DNA of 64,000 nucleotides, from NCBI GenBank assembly GCA_025765615.1, contig JAIVFJ010000003.1:62001-126000 (forward strand). The letters run 5' to 3'. Numbering within the stretch: position 1 is the first letter of the stretch; the number at the start of each line of letters is the position of its first letter. This DNA is from Zopfochytrium polystomum (taxonomy: Eukaryota; Chytridiomycota; Chytridiomycetes; Chytridiales; Chytridiaceae). A program made the translations under genes and the position numbers. Of the stretch, positions 63,971 through 64,000 are shown in pieces. A model generated the notes under the pieces. It had not been told where the DNA came from and searched no databases. It saw only the letters and a list, made by a program, of their open reading frames with translations.

Positions 63971-64000
63971 AGTGGTGTATTTGTTTCCCACCCCCCCTTC

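Overview
The window is eukaryotic and looks fungal. Genes are GC-rich and split by short introns (55 to 148 bp) with GTRAGT-type donors, and CTAAC-like branch points are visible in some of them. Intergenic DNA is full of CT/GA microsatellites and poly-T/A runs, and most genes have a clear TATA box. The gene content (six secreted EXORDIUM/PHI-1-like proteins, an MCT-like transporter, a DUF2235 alpha/beta hydrolase, a kelch-repeat membrane protein, a DUF4291 protein) would suit a chytrid or another early-diverging fungus, but the species cannot be named from sequence alone. All exon structures were built by hand from splice consensus, frame continuity and paralogue comparison.

Layout. 0.5-7.9 kb: two EXORDIUM-like genes, a DUF4291 gene and a short-chain dehydrogenase (SDR). 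9.1-17.5 kb: a two-exon small protein, four small genes of an unrecognised family defined by the peptide SLAYGASDRHI, two relics of that family, and a dispersed repeat. 18.9-21.2 kb: a tandem pair of single-pass, proline-rich membrane proteins. 21.8-25.3 kb: a degenerate family member and a six-exon MCT-like transporter. 26-28.6 kb: a second repeat copy and another family member. 29.2-33.2 kb: two divergent EXORDIUM-like genes. 34-38.5 kb: three more family members and a third repeat copy. 39.7-46 kb: a tetraspan protein, an Ala/Ser/Thr-rich ORF, an SDR relic and a frameshifted EXORDIUM-like gene. 47.4-60.5 kb: a kelch receptor-like gene of about 1,459 codons, a long EXORDIUM-like gene, a multipass membrane gene and a DUF2235 gene. 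60.5-64 kb: tRNA and tRNA-like sequences between two pieces that may belong to a second, broken DUF2235 gene.

Two patterns tie the window together. First, paralogues at 4.7, 7, 12, 14.5, 16, 17.4 and 22 kb recur in reversed order and opposite strand at 45.5, 43.2, 38, 36.9, 35.3, 34 and 28.4 kb. Their coordinate sums are all near 50.5-51.5 kb, which implies an old, decayed inverted segmental duplication centred near 25.5 kb. Second, the SLAYGASDRHI genes share a promoter layout (CCCTAA box, then an inverted CCAAT box in most, then TATA), a conserved upstream element with a TGAATCA-like half and a CCAAT half, and conserved 5' and 3' flanks. This points to a co-regulated, expanding family of unknown function and is the best candidate here for an undescribed system.
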